Origin: Candidatus Shapirobacteria bacterium
GTDB taxonomy: Bacteria > Patescibacteriota > Microgenomatia > UBA12405
Direction: 5' to 3'
Length of the DNA: 39,742 bases
NCBI GenBank assembly: GCA_016188545.1
Contig: JACPHO010000005.1
Coordinates: 1-39,742, forward strand
Positions 22,494-30,586 of the stretch are shown in pieces (position 1 is the stretch's first letter; each line of letters opens with the position of its first letter). Made by a program: the position numbers and the translations under genes. The notes beneath the pieces are model-generated. The model was not told the origin of the DNA. It did not search any database and saw nothing but the letters and a program-made list of their open reading frames with translations.

Positions 22494-22774
22494 TTTCCTC
22501 CTCCTAACAATCCTTGGAGTCCCCCTCCCATTTGCGAAAGCTTTTTGGCTGCTACCTCTTGGGATTTTTTAACTGCCTCGTTAACGGCCACTTTTATATC
22601 CTCATCTGATCTGCCGCCCGATGCAAATTCTTTTATCTTCTGGTCTCCTGTTATGACAATACGAACGCCGTTTTTCTCGACAGTTACCTCTTCGGCCGAA
22701 AGCAGTCGTTGCATTTCCATTGCCTGATCCCGCATTTTTTTAAGTTCGCTTATTTGTCCAAACGGATTAAACAT
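22490..22774 (-). CDS. YbaB/EbfC nucleoid-associated protein
   Basis: A 94-residue DNA-binding protein of the YbaB family: ELKKMRDQAMEMQRLLSAEEV, VRIVITGDQKIKEFA, DIKVAVNEAVKKSQEVAAKKL and a glycine-rich tail (MGGGLQGLLGGGK). It lies after dnaX, the conserved bacterial dnaX-ybaB-recR context. I start it at ATG 22774 with AAAGGTGG upstream; the track uses a GTG four codons earlier. Ends in an ATGA overlap with prs. Confidence 0.92.
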   Translation of the reverse strand: MFNPFGQISELKKMRDQAMEMQRLLSAEEVTVEKNGVRIVITGDQKIKEFASGGRSDEDIKVAVNEAVKKSQEVAAKKLSQMGGGLQGLLGGGK

Positions 22775-22792
22775 ACCATTCACCACCTTTCA

Positions 22793-22862
22793 CCCGCCGA
22801 CCAAGCGCCCCGTGAGCCGTATTCGAATAGAATTGTAAAGGCGAACGGTAAGCTTAGGCGGG
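22793..22862. repeat. GC-rich palindrome between ybaB and dnaX
   Basis: CCCGCC (22793-22798) and GGCGGG (22857-22862) border a 58-nt interval containing further partial inverted repeats. On the minus strand the outer arm supplies the last dnaX codons (RPA) and its TAA stop. Much more GC-rich than its surroundings. Confidence 0.65.
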
Positions 22863-24179
22863 CCTATCTTTTAATACTACCAAAACTTCAATTGCATTTC
22901 CAGTGATTTCTTGGACTGTTTTTCCCAGAAGTTCAAGGATTTTTTTATCTTCCAGTTTTTCCTTATGGAATTTGTAAGGTGTTTCGATAACAAGATTTTT
23001 ATCATCCATACTTTTCATTTTGCATCCCCGCAATACCCCAGCAAGGGAGTGATTGTGCTGCTTTACTGCATCAATAAGTTGATACCAGAAAGCAGTATCG
23101 CTGTTTGGTTGTGTGTGTTGTTGTTCTACTTGGTTCTGCGATCTCTGTGCGAACTCTATAATGGCTAACTCCAGCGGTAATTGCGGCAGTGGTGCATATT
23201 TTATTTCCTGATGGGCTTTTGTTAGTAGTTGAACAAGATTTTTTATCTCATCTATCTCTAAAGGTGAATTCCACTGCGAACTTTCAATTTCAAGTTTTGC
23301 CAGTAAATTTTTATGTAAAGTGTCAATAAATTGTTCTATAAAATATTTTATATCATTTCCCTGTTTAGCAAGTTTAGAAATGAGCAATAGTGCTTCTTTA
23401 GTGTCTCTCCTTTTTAAGTAATCAATGAGATCTACCTGATAATGGGCAAAACTAGCAATTTTAAATTTTTCCTCTACTAATTCTTTCGTAATTTTCTTAT
23501 CGCTTGCAAGAAGCGCAATCTCTTCTATTATCTTTGCCCCATCTCGAAAACTACTATCTGAAAGTTTGGTAAGAACATGTAACGCTTCATCTTCGATTAC
23601 GAGTTTTTCCCCTGTTGCAATTCGTTTGAACGAACGGACTAATTCTTCCTCGCTCGCCCGCCTAAAGGTAATATGAAAACATCGAGACACAATCGTTTGG
23701 GGCACTTTGTGCGGTTCGGTGGTGCAGAGAATAAAAATGGCATGACTAGGTGGCTCCTCTAACATCTTGAGTAAGGCGTTAAAGGCCTCTGTGGTAAGCA
23801 TGTGTACCTCGTCTATGATATAAACTTTTTTTGATGCCGCAATGGGAGATAAACGAATCTTTTCTCGCAAATCCCTTATTTCATCTATTCCTCGATTTGA
23901 CGCCCCATCAATTTCTAAGACATCAAGATTTGTCCCATTGGTTATCGATGTGCATTGATGACACTTATTACACGACTCAACACTTTTGCTCCTTTTTTCG
24001 CAGTTAACTACTTTTGCCACAATTCGAGCAGCCGAGGTTTTACCTAAGCCCTTAGGGCCCGTAAAGAGAAAGGCATGAGAAACAGATTTTCCAGAGAGTA
24101 TAGCAAAGAGTTTTTCCCGAACTTCTTTGCTATCAAGCTCAGAAATTACCTGTGGTCTGTATTTGCGATAATATACCAT
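22854..24179 (-). CDS. dnaX: DNA polymerase III subunit gamma/tau
   Basis: Clamp-loader ATPase. 441 residues with Walker A FTGPKGLGKTSAARIVAK, a zinc site (CEKRSKSVESCNKCHQC), Walker B-region KKVYIIDEVHMLTTEAFNALLKMLEEPP and sensor 1 FILCTTEPHKVPQTIVSRC. The C-terminal third covers domain III plus a short tail; it ends with LKDRPA, where the palindrome at 22793-22862 supplies the last codons. The start overlaps the ybeY stop by 1 nt (TAATG). Followed by ybaB and recR as in many bacteria. Confidence 0.97.
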   Translation of the reverse strand: MVYYRKYRPQVISELDSKEVREKLFAILSGKSVSHAFLFTGPKGLGKTSAARIVAKVVNCEKRSKSVESCNKCHQCTSITNGTNLDVLEIDGASNRGIDEIRDLREKIRLSPIAASKKVYIIDEVHMLTTEAFNALLKMLEEPPSHAIFILCTTEPHKVPQTIVSRCFHITFRRASEEELVRSFKRIATGEKLVIEDEALHVLTKLSDSSFRDGAKIIEEIALLASDKKITKELVEEKFKIASFAHYQVDLIDYLKRRDTKEALLLISKLAKQGNDIKYFIEQFIDTLHKNLLAKLEIESSQWNSPLEIDEIKNLVQLLTKAHQEIKYAPLPQLPLELAIIEFAQRSQNQVEQQHTQPNSDTAFWYQLIDAVKQHNHSLAGVLRGCKMKSMDDKNLVIETPYKFHKEKLEDKKILELLGKTVQEITGNAIEVLVVLKDRPA

Positions 24180-24580
24180 TATTCTTCGTGGTCTACTCCA
24201 AGCAAGTGCATAACACCGTGGTTTACAAGTTCATCAATTTTATCATCCACCAAAACTTCCTCTTCTGCCGCTTCCTGAATAACTTGCGGATATGAAATGA
24301 TGACGTCTCCCAAACGCAAGACATCTGATTTTTCAGATGGCGGCAAAACTGTTGCTTCTCCCTCCGACAACGAAAACGATAAAACATTGGTGGTTTGATC
24401 TTTCCCCCTATACTGCTTATTGAGGCTTCGCATCTTCCGATCACCGACAATCGCCAAAGAAATCTCCACATCTCTGACAATATTCTGTTTCAAAATCAGC
24501 TCAGAAACCGCTGTGATAACACGCTTTCTGTTTACCTTGTATCGGCTTTCCACATACAGCAAGGTATTAATATTGCCCAT
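24179..24580 (-). CDS. ybeY: Endoribonuclease YbeY (rRNA maturation)
   Basis: Metal-dependent RNase acting in 16S rRNA 3' processing and ribosome quality control. 133 residues from ATG 24580. The diagnostic zinc motif is present at the very end as HGVMHLLGVDHEE, matching HGxLHLxGyDH. GKDQTTNVLSFSLSE in the middle is also typical. The protein stops two residues after the last His, about 15 residues earlier than E. coli YbeY. The track start uses a TTG two codons upstream; ATG is preferred. Overlaps rpsU by 14 nt. Confidence 0.93.
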   Translation of the reverse strand: MGNINTLLYVESRYKVNRKRVITAVSELILKQNIVRDVEISLAIVGDRKMRSLNKQYRGKDQTTNVLSFSLSEGEATVLPPSEKSDVLRLGDVIISYPQVIQEAAEEEVLVDDKIDELVNHGVMHLLGVDHEE

Positions 24581-24758
24581 ACCCAACTTTTTTCGCGCGG
24601 CGCGCTTCCTCGCGCTTTAATTTCCGTGCCAGCGATGGTTTAAGATAAAACTCTCGCCGTTTTGCTTCTTGCAAAATTCCCTCGGAAATAACTTTTCGCG
24701 AAAACTTGCGGATAAGAGATTCGTCAGAATCTCCCGGCATTTTCTTAACAAGAACCAT
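24567..24758 (-). CDS. rpsU: 30S ribosomal protein S21
   Basis: 63-residue basic protein: DESLIRKFSRKVISEGILQEAKRREFYLKPS and a Lys/Arg-rich tail, the bS21 pattern. A bacterial-only ribosomal protein, so it also supports a bacterial source. It has the best Shine-Dalgarno in the window (AAAGGAGGTG, about 10 nt before the ATG) and is first in the long operon to cysS, with its promoter in the 3' end of the HIT gene. Confidence 0.95.
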   Translation of the reverse strand: MVLVKKMPGDSDESLIRKFSRKVISEGILQEAKRREFYLKPSLARKLKREEARRAKKVGYGQY

Positions 24759-24795
24759 ATACTACAACACCTCCTTTGCGAGCTTAGACAACCCT

Positions 24796-24824
24796 ATGAT
24801 ATCACATTTTGGCGGTTTTGGTAA
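24796..24824 (-). promoter_or_regulatory. Promoter of the rpsU-ybeY-dnaX operon
   Basis: Minus strand TTACCA (complement of 24819-24824), 17-nt spacer, TATCAT (complement of 24796-24801). The -35 lies within the HIT gene's last codons. About 30 nt of leader follow, containing AAAGGAGG. Confidence 0.55.
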
Positions 24825-25131
24825 CCGGGGCCATGAGATGCAAATGAAGATGATCAATCAGCTGCGCCCCACCGCCATTGATCACAATTCTATATCCTTT
24901 CCCATTCAATTTTTCCTGCGTAATAACTTTTTTGGCAATTTCAAATAATTTTGCAAAAATACCAATCTCCTCCACCGCGCCCGTATCCACAATATGCGTT
25001 TTTGGCACAATTAAAACATGAAATTCCCTTACTGGGTGGATATCATTAAAAACCATCACCTGCTCATCCTGATATAAAAATGTTGCTGGTAATTCTTTAT
25101 TAGCAATTTTACAAAAAACACAAGTCTCCAT
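24802..25131 (-). CDS. HIT-family (histidine triad) nucleotide hydrolase
   Basis: 109 residues. ETCVFCKIANKELPA at the N-terminus, FNDIHPVREFHVLIVPKTHI in the middle and the triad DHLHLHLMAPV near the end are those of HinT-like purine nucleoside phosphoramidases. NGGGAQLIDHLHLHL shows the catalytic histidines in place (usual form GQxVxHxHxHL). It starts 3 nt after the DHH-like gene's stop and is probably co-transcribed with it. Confidence 0.93.
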   Translation of the reverse strand: METCVFCKIANKELPATFLYQDEQVMVFNDIHPVREFHVLIVPKTHIVDTGAVEEIGIFAKLFEIAKKVITQEKLNGKGYRIVINGGGAQLIDHLHLHLMAPVTKTAKM

Positions 25132-25134
25132 AAG

Positions 25135-26001
25135 TCAAATTTGTTCTAATACCTTTATTATCTCATCCAAAGAAAGTCTGGTTGGTCTCATTGTAGGGTT
25201 TTTGACTGTTCCATTCAAGAGCATTTTTTTAGAAACATGCAAAAACCATGTTGCCAAAGGATCCATTTTCTTTAATTTTTCGTAAACAAGTGTCAAATCA
25301 ATGTCTTCTAAAGGCCTGGCCTTTATCCTAATGTATCCTTTTCTCGGATCTTTCCTAACTACCACTACATATCTCATCTTCTGCGCCAATGCCAAAACCG
25401 TATCGTTAATTGTTTCAAATCCAATTCCCTTCCCCCATTTCGTTTTGAATTTGATCCCTCTTTCTGCAATCTCTTTCTCCGCCCAAATCCTATTTTCAAA
25501 ACTATGCAAAAGCGCATCCAAAAGTGTCATGCCTACATCAATGTAATACATGTCCTCGTCTGGTTTGGCAAGCTTTAACCCCTCCAAGACCCCAAGCAGA
25601 GAAAATTCGTGGTAGTCTGCTGTTGGATTATCCCAAAATACTTCTCCAAAATGATCAATATCAACAACTACTCTTACTATTCGCGACAGCGCCTCTTCCC
25701 TATGCTTTTCCCTTTCCGGATGTGAACTGTGAACTATGAACTGTGAACTGTTAGCCTGCTTAACAAAATTAAAAGTTAAACTAGCTCCACATACATTTTT
25801 GTCATTTGTTTGATGATGATCCAATGGTCCAAGCCCCGTATCAACATGCAGTACCTTATCATTTCCTATTCGTTCAAGTTTACTTCCCGCAGGAACAAAT
25901 CTCACTTCTGCCTGATCCCATCCCGGCAGAAACCGCTTAATTAACCAAACAGAAGTTATCGCATCCCAATCAGGAGAGTTATGCGTCACCACAATTTTCA
26001 T
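25135..26001 (-). CDS. DHH/MYG1-like putative metal-dependent phosphoesterase
   Basis: 288 residues. N-terminal VVTHNSPDWDAITSVWLIKRF, VLHVDTGLGPLDHHQTN and VVVDIDHFGEVFW carry Asp/His clusters like the metal sites of DHH-superfamily or MYG1-type phosphoesterases (D in SPDWDA, D..DHH, DIDH). No classical DHHA1 domain is recognised; the C-terminal half (YVVVVRKDPRKGYIRIKARP) is unassigned. The protein contains a heptamer-repeat insertion encoding SSQFIVHSS near residue 88. Such genes are widespread in Patescibacteria but uncharacterised to my knowledge. Substrate unknown. Confidence 0.6.
   Translation of the reverse strand: MKIVVTHNSPDWDAITSVWLIKRFLPGWDQAEVRFVPAGSKLERIGNDKVLHVDTGLGPLDHHQTNDKNVCGASLTFNFVKQANSSQFIVHSSHPEREKHREEALSRIVRVVVDIDHFGEVFWDNPTADYHEFSLLGVLEGLKLAKPDEDMYYIDVGMTLLDALLHSFENRIWAEKEIAERGIKFKTKWGKGIGFETINDTVLALAQKMRYVVVVRKDPRKGYIRIKARPLEDIDLTLVYEKLKKMDPLATWFLHVSKKMLLNGTVKNPTMRPTRLSLDEIIKVLEQI
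25721..25748. repeat. Four-unit heptamer repeat inside the DHH-like gene
   Basis: Units TGTGAAC, TGTGAAC, TATGAAC, TGTGAAC on plus: 28 nt of period 7. It encodes SSQFIVHSS between a conserved strand (LTFNFVKQ) and a charged helix. Confidence 0.85.
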
Positions 26002-26009
26002 AGAATATT

Positions 26010-26068
26010 AGTATATCACACTTACTTTCGAGGACTTGACAAAGAGAGATAAATATCCTTACTATAAT
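26010..26068. promoter_or_regulatory. Divergent -10 elements of the DHH-like and proline-rich genes
   Basis: Plus: TATAAT (26063-26068) 4 nt before ATG 26073, with TTGACA (26036-26041) 21 nt upstream. Minus: TATACT (complement of 26010-26015) 8 nt before ATG 26001, with TTGTCA overlapping the same central element, again 21 nt away. Both -10s imply leaderless mRNAs. The 21-nt spacers are longer than normal, so the -35 assignment is doubtful. Confidence 0.45.
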
Positions 26069-26072
26069 ATTG

Positions 26073-26480
26073 ATGGATCCAAATGCAAATCCTACAATTG
26101 ATCCCAAATTAAAAGAAGCATACGATCGTGTGATGAGCACATCAGTACCACCACCTGCACCTGCCTCCCCGCCTACCCCACTAACACCACCGCCTCCTCA
26201 ACCAACGCCACCACCAGCTGGCCCCGTTGTTCCAACTCCACCGCAATCACCAACCCCGATTCAATCGGAACCAACAACTACTGTCCATGCCACAATTCCT
26301 ATTACCGCCGCAAAGCCAACAGGATCGGCAGTAATTGTTGGCGCAACATCAAAACAGCATGCAAAATCAGACAGCCTTTTTCCACTTCTATTTACGATTG
26401 GAGGGCTTGTCTTCTTTGCAGTTTATACAGTTTTTTGGATAAAATTCTTTAACCTCTCCGTCCCCTTTTTACCGTTTTAA
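26073..26480 (+). CDS. Proline-rich single-pass membrane protein
   Basis: 135 residues. A short N-terminal helix (PTIDPKLKEAYDRVMST) is followed by about 50 residues of Pro/Thr/Ala (VPPPAPASPPTPLTPPPPQP), a Thr/Ser stretch and one membrane helix near the C-terminus (LFPLLFTIGGLVFFAVYTVFW). This is a cytosolic proline-rich tether with a C-terminal anchor, resembling spacer or scaffold proteins; no catalytic motif. ATG 26073 chosen over the TTG at 26070 used by the track. It converges on proS with a 12-nt overlap of the 3' ends. Confidence 0.7.
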   Translation: MDPNANPTIDPKLKEAYDRVMSTSVPPPAPASPPTPLTPPPPQPTPPPAGPVVPTPPQSPTPIQSEPTTTVHATIPITAAKPTGSAVIVGATSKQHAKSDSLFPLLFTIGGLVFFAVYTVFWIKFFNLSVPFLPF

Positions 26481-27707
26481 TCGCTTGAGGGTTTCATCAA
26501 GGGATAAAAGATCTGATTTCTCTTCATCTCTTCTTTTCCACTCGATTTTATCTCCAGTTTTCTTTGACACCACAAGCCGTACTGGAATACCAATCAAATC
26601 ACAATCGGCAAACTTTTCTCCAGCCGACACGTCCTCCCGATCATCATATAACACCTCAACCCCTGCTCTGTTCAGTTTTTCGTACACCTCTTCGTACACC
26701 TCGGAGGTGTACGCATGAACTCCTCCGAGGTGGATCAGATGAACAGCAAATGGCGCCACCGACTCTGGCCAAATAATTCCCTTCTCATTATGATGCACCT
26801 CGACAATTGTTCCCATAAATCTGCTAATCCCAATTCCATAACACCCCATAATTACTGGGGTATCTTTCCCCTCCTTGCTTTTATACGTTAATCCAAATGC
26901 GTCTGAAAACTTTGTTTTAAGAGGAAAAATATTGCCAACTTCAATTGTCTTTGCCCGTTTTAGAGGACCATGCCCTAACACACACTGTTTTCCTTCCTTG
27001 ACAGGACTTATCTCAACGTTTGAGCTAAAATCGCCCCCAGGACAATAAATAATTTCGTCTTCTCCAGCATCTGTAATTACCTGGTATTCATGAGAAAATT
27101 TACTAAAAGCTCCTCCACTTGCCTCTGTTTGAATTGCTTCTAAACCACATCTTGTAAAAACATTTTTGTACGCCTTTTTCATCTCCTCGTAATATTTATT
27201 AAAGTCCTCTTCGTCGGCATGAAACGAATAAAGATCCTTCATCAAAAATTCCCGCCCTCTCAAAATCCCGCTTTTTGCCCGCGCTTCATCTCGGAATTTT
27301 GTCTGGATTTGATAAAGCGAAAGCGGAAGATCTCTGTATGAATTAATCATTTGAGCAACAATCGGCACCAATACTTCCTCATGTGTTGGCCCAAGACCAT
27401 ATTCAAAATCGTAGCGGCTTTTTATCTTAAACAATGCATCAAAACTATCCCAGCGGCCAGTTTTTTGCCAATTTTCTTTGTTTTGCAAAGCGCTCAATAC
27501 CAATTCTTGCCCGCCAGTTTTATTCATCTCGTCTCGAACTATTACATTGATTTTATTCAAAACGCGAAGACCTAAAGGCAAAAAATTATAGACCCCTGCC
27601 ATTTCTTTTCTAATAAATCCGGCGCGAGTTAAAAGCTTGGCATTTGTTGACACCTCATCTTTTGGTGTGTCCTTTATTGTTTTTCCAAATAACTTTGAAT
27701 ACCGCAT
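26469..27707 (-). CDS. proS: Prolyl-tRNA synthetase, short bacterial form
   Basis: Charges tRNA-Pro. 412 residues with class II motifs: GVYNFLPLGLRVLNKI, YGLGPTHEEVLVPIV (motif 2 region), RDEARAKSGILRGREFLMKDLYSFHAD, and GCYGIGISRFMGTIVE (motif 3), then the anticodon domain. E. coli-type ProS is about 570 residues; the editing insertion between motifs 2 and 3 is absent here, leaving a short linker. Within the anticodon domain GGVHAYTSEVYEEVYEK is encoded by a palindromic repeat. ATG 27707 was chosen; the track starts at TTG 27725. Confidence 0.95.
   Translation of the reverse strand: MRYSKLFGKTIKDTPKDEVSTNAKLLTRAGFIRKEMAGVYNFLPLGLRVLNKINVIVRDEMNKTGGQELVLSALQNKENWQKTGRWDSFDALFKIKSRYDFEYGLGPTHEEVLVPIVAQMINSYRDLPLSLYQIQTKFRDEARAKSGILRGREFLMKDLYSFHADEEDFNKYYEEMKKAYKNVFTRCGLEAIQTEASGGAFSKFSHEYQVITDAGEDEIIYCPGGDFSSNVEISPVKEGKQCVLGHGPLKRAKTIEVGNIFPLKTKFSDAFGLTYKSKEGKDTPVIMGCYGIGISRFMGTIVEVHHNEKGIIWPESVAPFAVHLIHLGGVHAYTSEVYEEVYEKLNRAGVEVLYDDREDVSAGEKFADCDLIGIPVRLVVSKKTGDKIEWKRRDEEKSDLLSLDETLKRLKR
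26681..26733. repeat. CACCTC/GAGGTG palindromic repeat inside proS
   Basis: Direct repeat CGTACACCTC (26681-26690 and 26693-26702), the second forming a near-perfect palindrome CGTACACCTC-G-GAGGTGTACG (26693-26713), followed by CCTCCGAGGTGG. It adds about 13 residues to the ProS anticodon domain. The CACCTC-GAGGTG core recalls the repeat bordering the lipid cassette (34925, 35881, 37485). Confidence 0.7.
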
Positions 27708-27775
27708 ATTAGTAAATTCTCCCAACCCGTATATCTAATTTCTGAAAATCTCCGTACGTCTGCATATCTTTTGTA

Positions 27776-27804
27776 AGTATATCACCGCATTTTTACAATA
27801 ACAA
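27776..27804 (-). promoter_or_regulatory. proS promoter
   Basis: Minus strand TTGTTA (complement of 27799-27804), 17 nt, TATACT (complement of 27776-27781). The leader to ATG 27707 would be about 60 nt, one of the longer leaders here; I see no T-box in it. Confidence 0.6.
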
Positions 27805-27835
27805 TATGATTACACATAGTCGCTATAGCGTTGTA

Positions 27836-27863
27836 TTGTATTACAACTATTATCATGTATAAT
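27836..27863 (+). promoter_or_regulatory. Promoter of the hypothetical gene at 27876
   Basis: TTGTAT (27836-27841), 16 nt, TATAAT (27858-27863), 12 nt before ATG 27876. It overlaps the start of the track ORF, so the upstream ATGs are unlikely to be used. Confidence 0.6.
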
Positions 27864-27875
27864 AAACCACTATGT

Positions 27876-28217
27876 ATGAGTAAACAAGAAAAAGAAAGCA
27901 GTATTCTCGACATATTGTTTGAGTTTAATGATCCAAACGAGCGATACATTGATCCGACCTACCGAACAACAAGTGAGCTAAAGGATGAAATTCGCTTATC
28001 CATCATGAGTAGTGACGGAAAAGAACCAACTGACATACAAATAAAAAATAGCACACTGCTGCTTACCTTTACCGTGGAACGACAACAAAGGCTTAAGGCA
28101 AAATTTTATGGAAACGAGGAATATAGGAAGAATTTCTTTCAAAGACTAGATCGGCTTCTAGAAGGAGCAGAAAAAATTATCTTTATAAAAAGGCCTGGGG
28201 GTAGAAAGACAGCTTAA
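27876..28217 (+). CDS. Hypothetical protein
   Basis: 113 residues from ATG 27876 (MSKQEKESSILDILFEFNDP). Mostly charged; a central beta-like segment (DIQIKNSTLLLTFTVERQQRL) and a C-terminal helix (RKNFFQRLDRLLEGAEKIIFI) ending in a basic tail (KRPGGRKTA). No membrane segment or known motif. It stands alone with its own promoter and converges on gnd, 1 nt between stops. I do not recognise a family. Confidence 0.65.
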   Translation: MSKQEKESSILDILFEFNDPNERYIDPTYRTTSELKDEIRLSIMSSDGKEPTDIQIKNSTLLLTFTVERQQRLKAKFYGNEEYRKNFFQRLDRLLEGAEKIIFIKRPGGRKTA

Positions 28218-28218
28218 G

Positions 28219-29136
28219 TTACTTTTTCTTTACCTCATGGCCGCCGAAGGCCTGGCGCAAGGCTGCGACCATTTTGGCGGCAAATGAATTCTGAACTTTT
28301 GAATCTGTCTGTGATCTGCGGCGAAACTCTAAAGACCGCTTGATAATTTCAACATCAACTCCCTCTTCCTTTGCCTGCTCAACTGTCCACTGTGCTTCTC
28401 CCGACTCGGCGATGACACCCACAATATTATCTAACTTTGGATCTTTTTCCAACGCTTCAACTGCCCGATCCAACATAAAGCCAGAGACCAGTGTCCCCCT
28501 TTGCCACAGTTTTGCAACTTTTTGTAAATCAAACTTATATGGCGCTTTTTGTAAAACCGCAAAACCTTCTCCTAAGCTTTGCATAATGCCATACTCAATG
28601 CCATTGTGGATCATTTTGACAAAGTGTCCTGCTCCACCTGTCCCAAAATAAGCATGTCCCCCTTTTGGTTTAGCTAAACTATCAAGAATTGGAATAATAT
28701 GTTCGTACGCGCTTTTATCCCCACCCACCATTAACGGATATCCTTCTTCAAAAGCAATAATACCTCCCGATACCCCAATTCCTAAAAATTTTATATTCTT
28801 TGTTTTCAGTTCTTCATATCTTCTTTCCGAATCTTTGTAAAATGCATTTCCGCCGTCGATAATAATATCCCCTGGCTCAACATATTTTTTAACTTCTGAT
28901 AATACCTCTTCCGTCGCATCCCCCGCCGGAATCATTGTCCAAATGACCCTTGGTTTTTGTAAGCTTAATGCTAATTCTTGTATTGTTTTTGTGGCTTTAA
29001 GGTTTTGAGCTATAGTTTTGAGATTTTCTATTGGAGCTTCTGATCTATTCCATACAATAAGCTCGTGTCCTTCACGAATTAATTTTAAAACCATTCTATT
29101 CCCCATCTTCCCTAATCCAATAAATCCTATCTGCAT
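28219..29136 (-). CDS. gnd: 6-phosphogluconate dehydrogenase (decarboxylating), short form
   Basis: Oxidises 6-phosphogluconate to ribulose-5-phosphate with release of CO2. 305 residues, the short tetrameric GntZ/YqeC-like form rather than the 470-residue enzyme. Rossmann motif IGFIGLGKMGNRMV, substrate loop GVSGGIIAFEEGYPLMVGG, catalytic Lys/His/Asn in GGAGHFVKMIHNGIEYGIMQ, and the C-terminal SLEFRRRSQTDSKVQNSFAAK. Follows zwf by 7 nt. Confidence 0.95.
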   Translation of the reverse strand: MQIGFIGLGKMGNRMVLKLIREGHELIVWNRSEAPIENLKTIAQNLKATKTIQELALSLQKPRVIWTMIPAGDATEEVLSEVKKYVEPGDIIIDGGNAFYKDSERRYEELKTKNIKFLGIGVSGGIIAFEEGYPLMVGGDKSAYEHIIPILDSLAKPKGGHAYFGTGGAGHFVKMIHNGIEYGIMQSLGEGFAVLQKAPYKFDLQKVAKLWQRGTLVSGFMLDRAVEALEKDPKLDNIVGVIAESGEAQWTVEQAKEEGVDVEIIKRSLEFRRRSQTDSKVQNSFAAKMVAALRQAFGGHEVKKK

Positions 29137-29143
29137 ACTTCTA

Positions 29144-30586
29144 CTATAGCCACTTCCTCCCGTCTTTTTCTATTAACTCATTTGCTTCTTTTGGACCCCA
29201 CATTCCTGGTTTATAATTTTTAACTTTTGCCTTCTGACTTTCCCAGCCTTTCAGAATCTTGGTGATAAAATCCCACGAACTCTCCAGCTCGTCAGATCTG
29301 TTAAACAGCATCTGATCCCCTGCTAAAATATCTAAAAGCAACTTTTCGTATGCTTCAACTCCTGCTCTACCAAAGGCCTCTTTGTAGGAAAATCTCATCG
29401 AAACAGGCTTAATTGACATTACCGGACTTGGTCGCTTAGACACTAGAGACAGAGTAATGCCTTCATCCGGCTGAATATGAAAGGTTAAGATATTACCTAC
29501 CTCTGGACAACCGTATTCCTTAAACAATACATGACATGTTTGGCGAAAAATAACAGAAATTGAGACATGATTTTTGGGCATTTTCTTTCCTGCCCGAAGA
29601 TAAAACGGCACCCCAGAAAACCGGGGGGTTTTGATAAATAATTTCATAGCCACAAATGTCTCTGTTTGCGAATCCCTCATAACTCCTTCTTCGGCAAGGT
29701 ATCCTGTATACTGCCCCCTTACAACATACTTTTCTACATCTTCTGGTTCAATACAACGAATGGCCGAAATAGCAGCAGACCTGGCATCGCGAACTCCTCC
29801 GTCTCTTGCAAAACTTTTTGGTTGCTCCATAACAACAGAAGCCAAAAGTTGCATCAAGTGATTCTGGCCAACATCCCGCAATAACCCAACTCCATCAAAA
29901 AACCTCCCCCTCCCCATAATCCCCTTTTTTTCGGCAAAGGTAATCTGCGCATGATCTATGTACTCTTTATTCCAGACCGGTTCAAAAATATTGTTGGCGA
30001 ATCTAAATGTCAAAATATTCTGCACCGTTTCTTTTCCAAGGTAATGATCAACACGAAAAATCTGTTCTTCTGGAAAAATTTGTGAGAGTTTTTTATCTAA
30101 CCTCTTGGCAGTCTCAAGATCCTTCCCAAATGGCTTTTCCAGAGCAACTCTTGGCTTATTTTTTTTATCGTGCCCTTTGGAAAGTTTTGTTTTCTCCAAA
30201 AAAGACAAAATGGTATTATATCTGTCCGGTGCTGTGGCCAAGTAAAAAATACGTTTAACACGCTCGCCAGCAACAGCATCAATTTCATGGATAAGTTTAA
30301 TAAGCTGATTATATCCAGCTACGTCTTCAAACAATCCCTGCTGGTAGTGGAGACGAGACAAAAACCTTTCCAAATCTTTCTTTTCCTCTTTTTTAAGAAA
30401 AAACATACTGCTAACTTCCTGCCGAAATTGAAGATTTGTTAGTGGTCTCCTGGCAAAACCAATGATGTAAAATCTAGAACCTAATTGCCTATGCTGACAC
30501 AAACGAAATAATGCCGGCAAAAGCTTATTGCGGGCTAAATCGCCTGTGGCGCCAAAAATTACAATAGCAAAAGCATTATTTTTCAT
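29144..30586 (-). CDS. zwf: Glucose-6-phosphate 1-dehydrogenase
   Basis: First enzyme of the oxidative pentose phosphate pathway. 480 residues; nucleotide-binding IFGATGDLARNKLLPAL at the N-terminus, RVALEKPFGKDLETAK and the active-site motif FRVDHYLGKETVQNIL, with QNHLMQLLASVVMEQP further on. Starts in an ATGA overlap with the cyclase-family gene and is followed by gnd. No 6-phosphogluconolactonase gene is seen between or near them. Confidence 0.97.
   Translation of the reverse strand: MKNNAFAIVIFGATGDLARNKLLPALFRLCQHRQLGSRFYIIGFARRPLTNLQFRQEVSSMFFLKKEEKKDLERFLSRLHYQQGLFEDVAGYNQLIKLIHEIDAVAGERVKRIFYLATAPDRYNTILSFLEKTKLSKGHDKKNKPRVALEKPFGKDLETAKRLDKKLSQIFPEEQIFRVDHYLGKETVQNILTFRFANNIFEPVWNKEYIDHAQITFAEKKGIMGRGRFFDGVGLLRDVGQNHLMQLLASVVMEQPKSFARDGGVRDARSAAISAIRCIEPEDVEKYVVRGQYTGYLAEEGVMRDSQTETFVAMKLFIKTPRFSGVPFYLRAGKKMPKNHVSISVIFRQTCHVLFKEYGCPEVGNILTFHIQPDEGITLSLVSKRPSPVMSIKPVSMRFSYKEAFGRAGVEAYEKLLLDILAGDQMLFNRSDELESSWDFITKILKGWESQKAKVKNYKPGMWGPKEANELIEKDGRKWL

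Noticed and set aside
22787-22853. Possible SRP (4.5S) RNA between dnaX and ybaB, a common location
   Set aside because: No GGTCAGGTCCGGAAGGAAGCAGCC-like apical sequence. The GC content is explained by an inverted repeat with CCCGCC/GGCGGG arms.
26036-26068. TTGACA plus TATAAT as a full promoter of the proline-rich gene
   Set aside because: The spacer is 21 nt. Only the -10 is supported; the -35 is reported with low confidence.
27708-27775. T-box leader for proS
   Set aside because: The leader is only about 60 nt and lacks the TGGNACCGCG-type T-box sequence.
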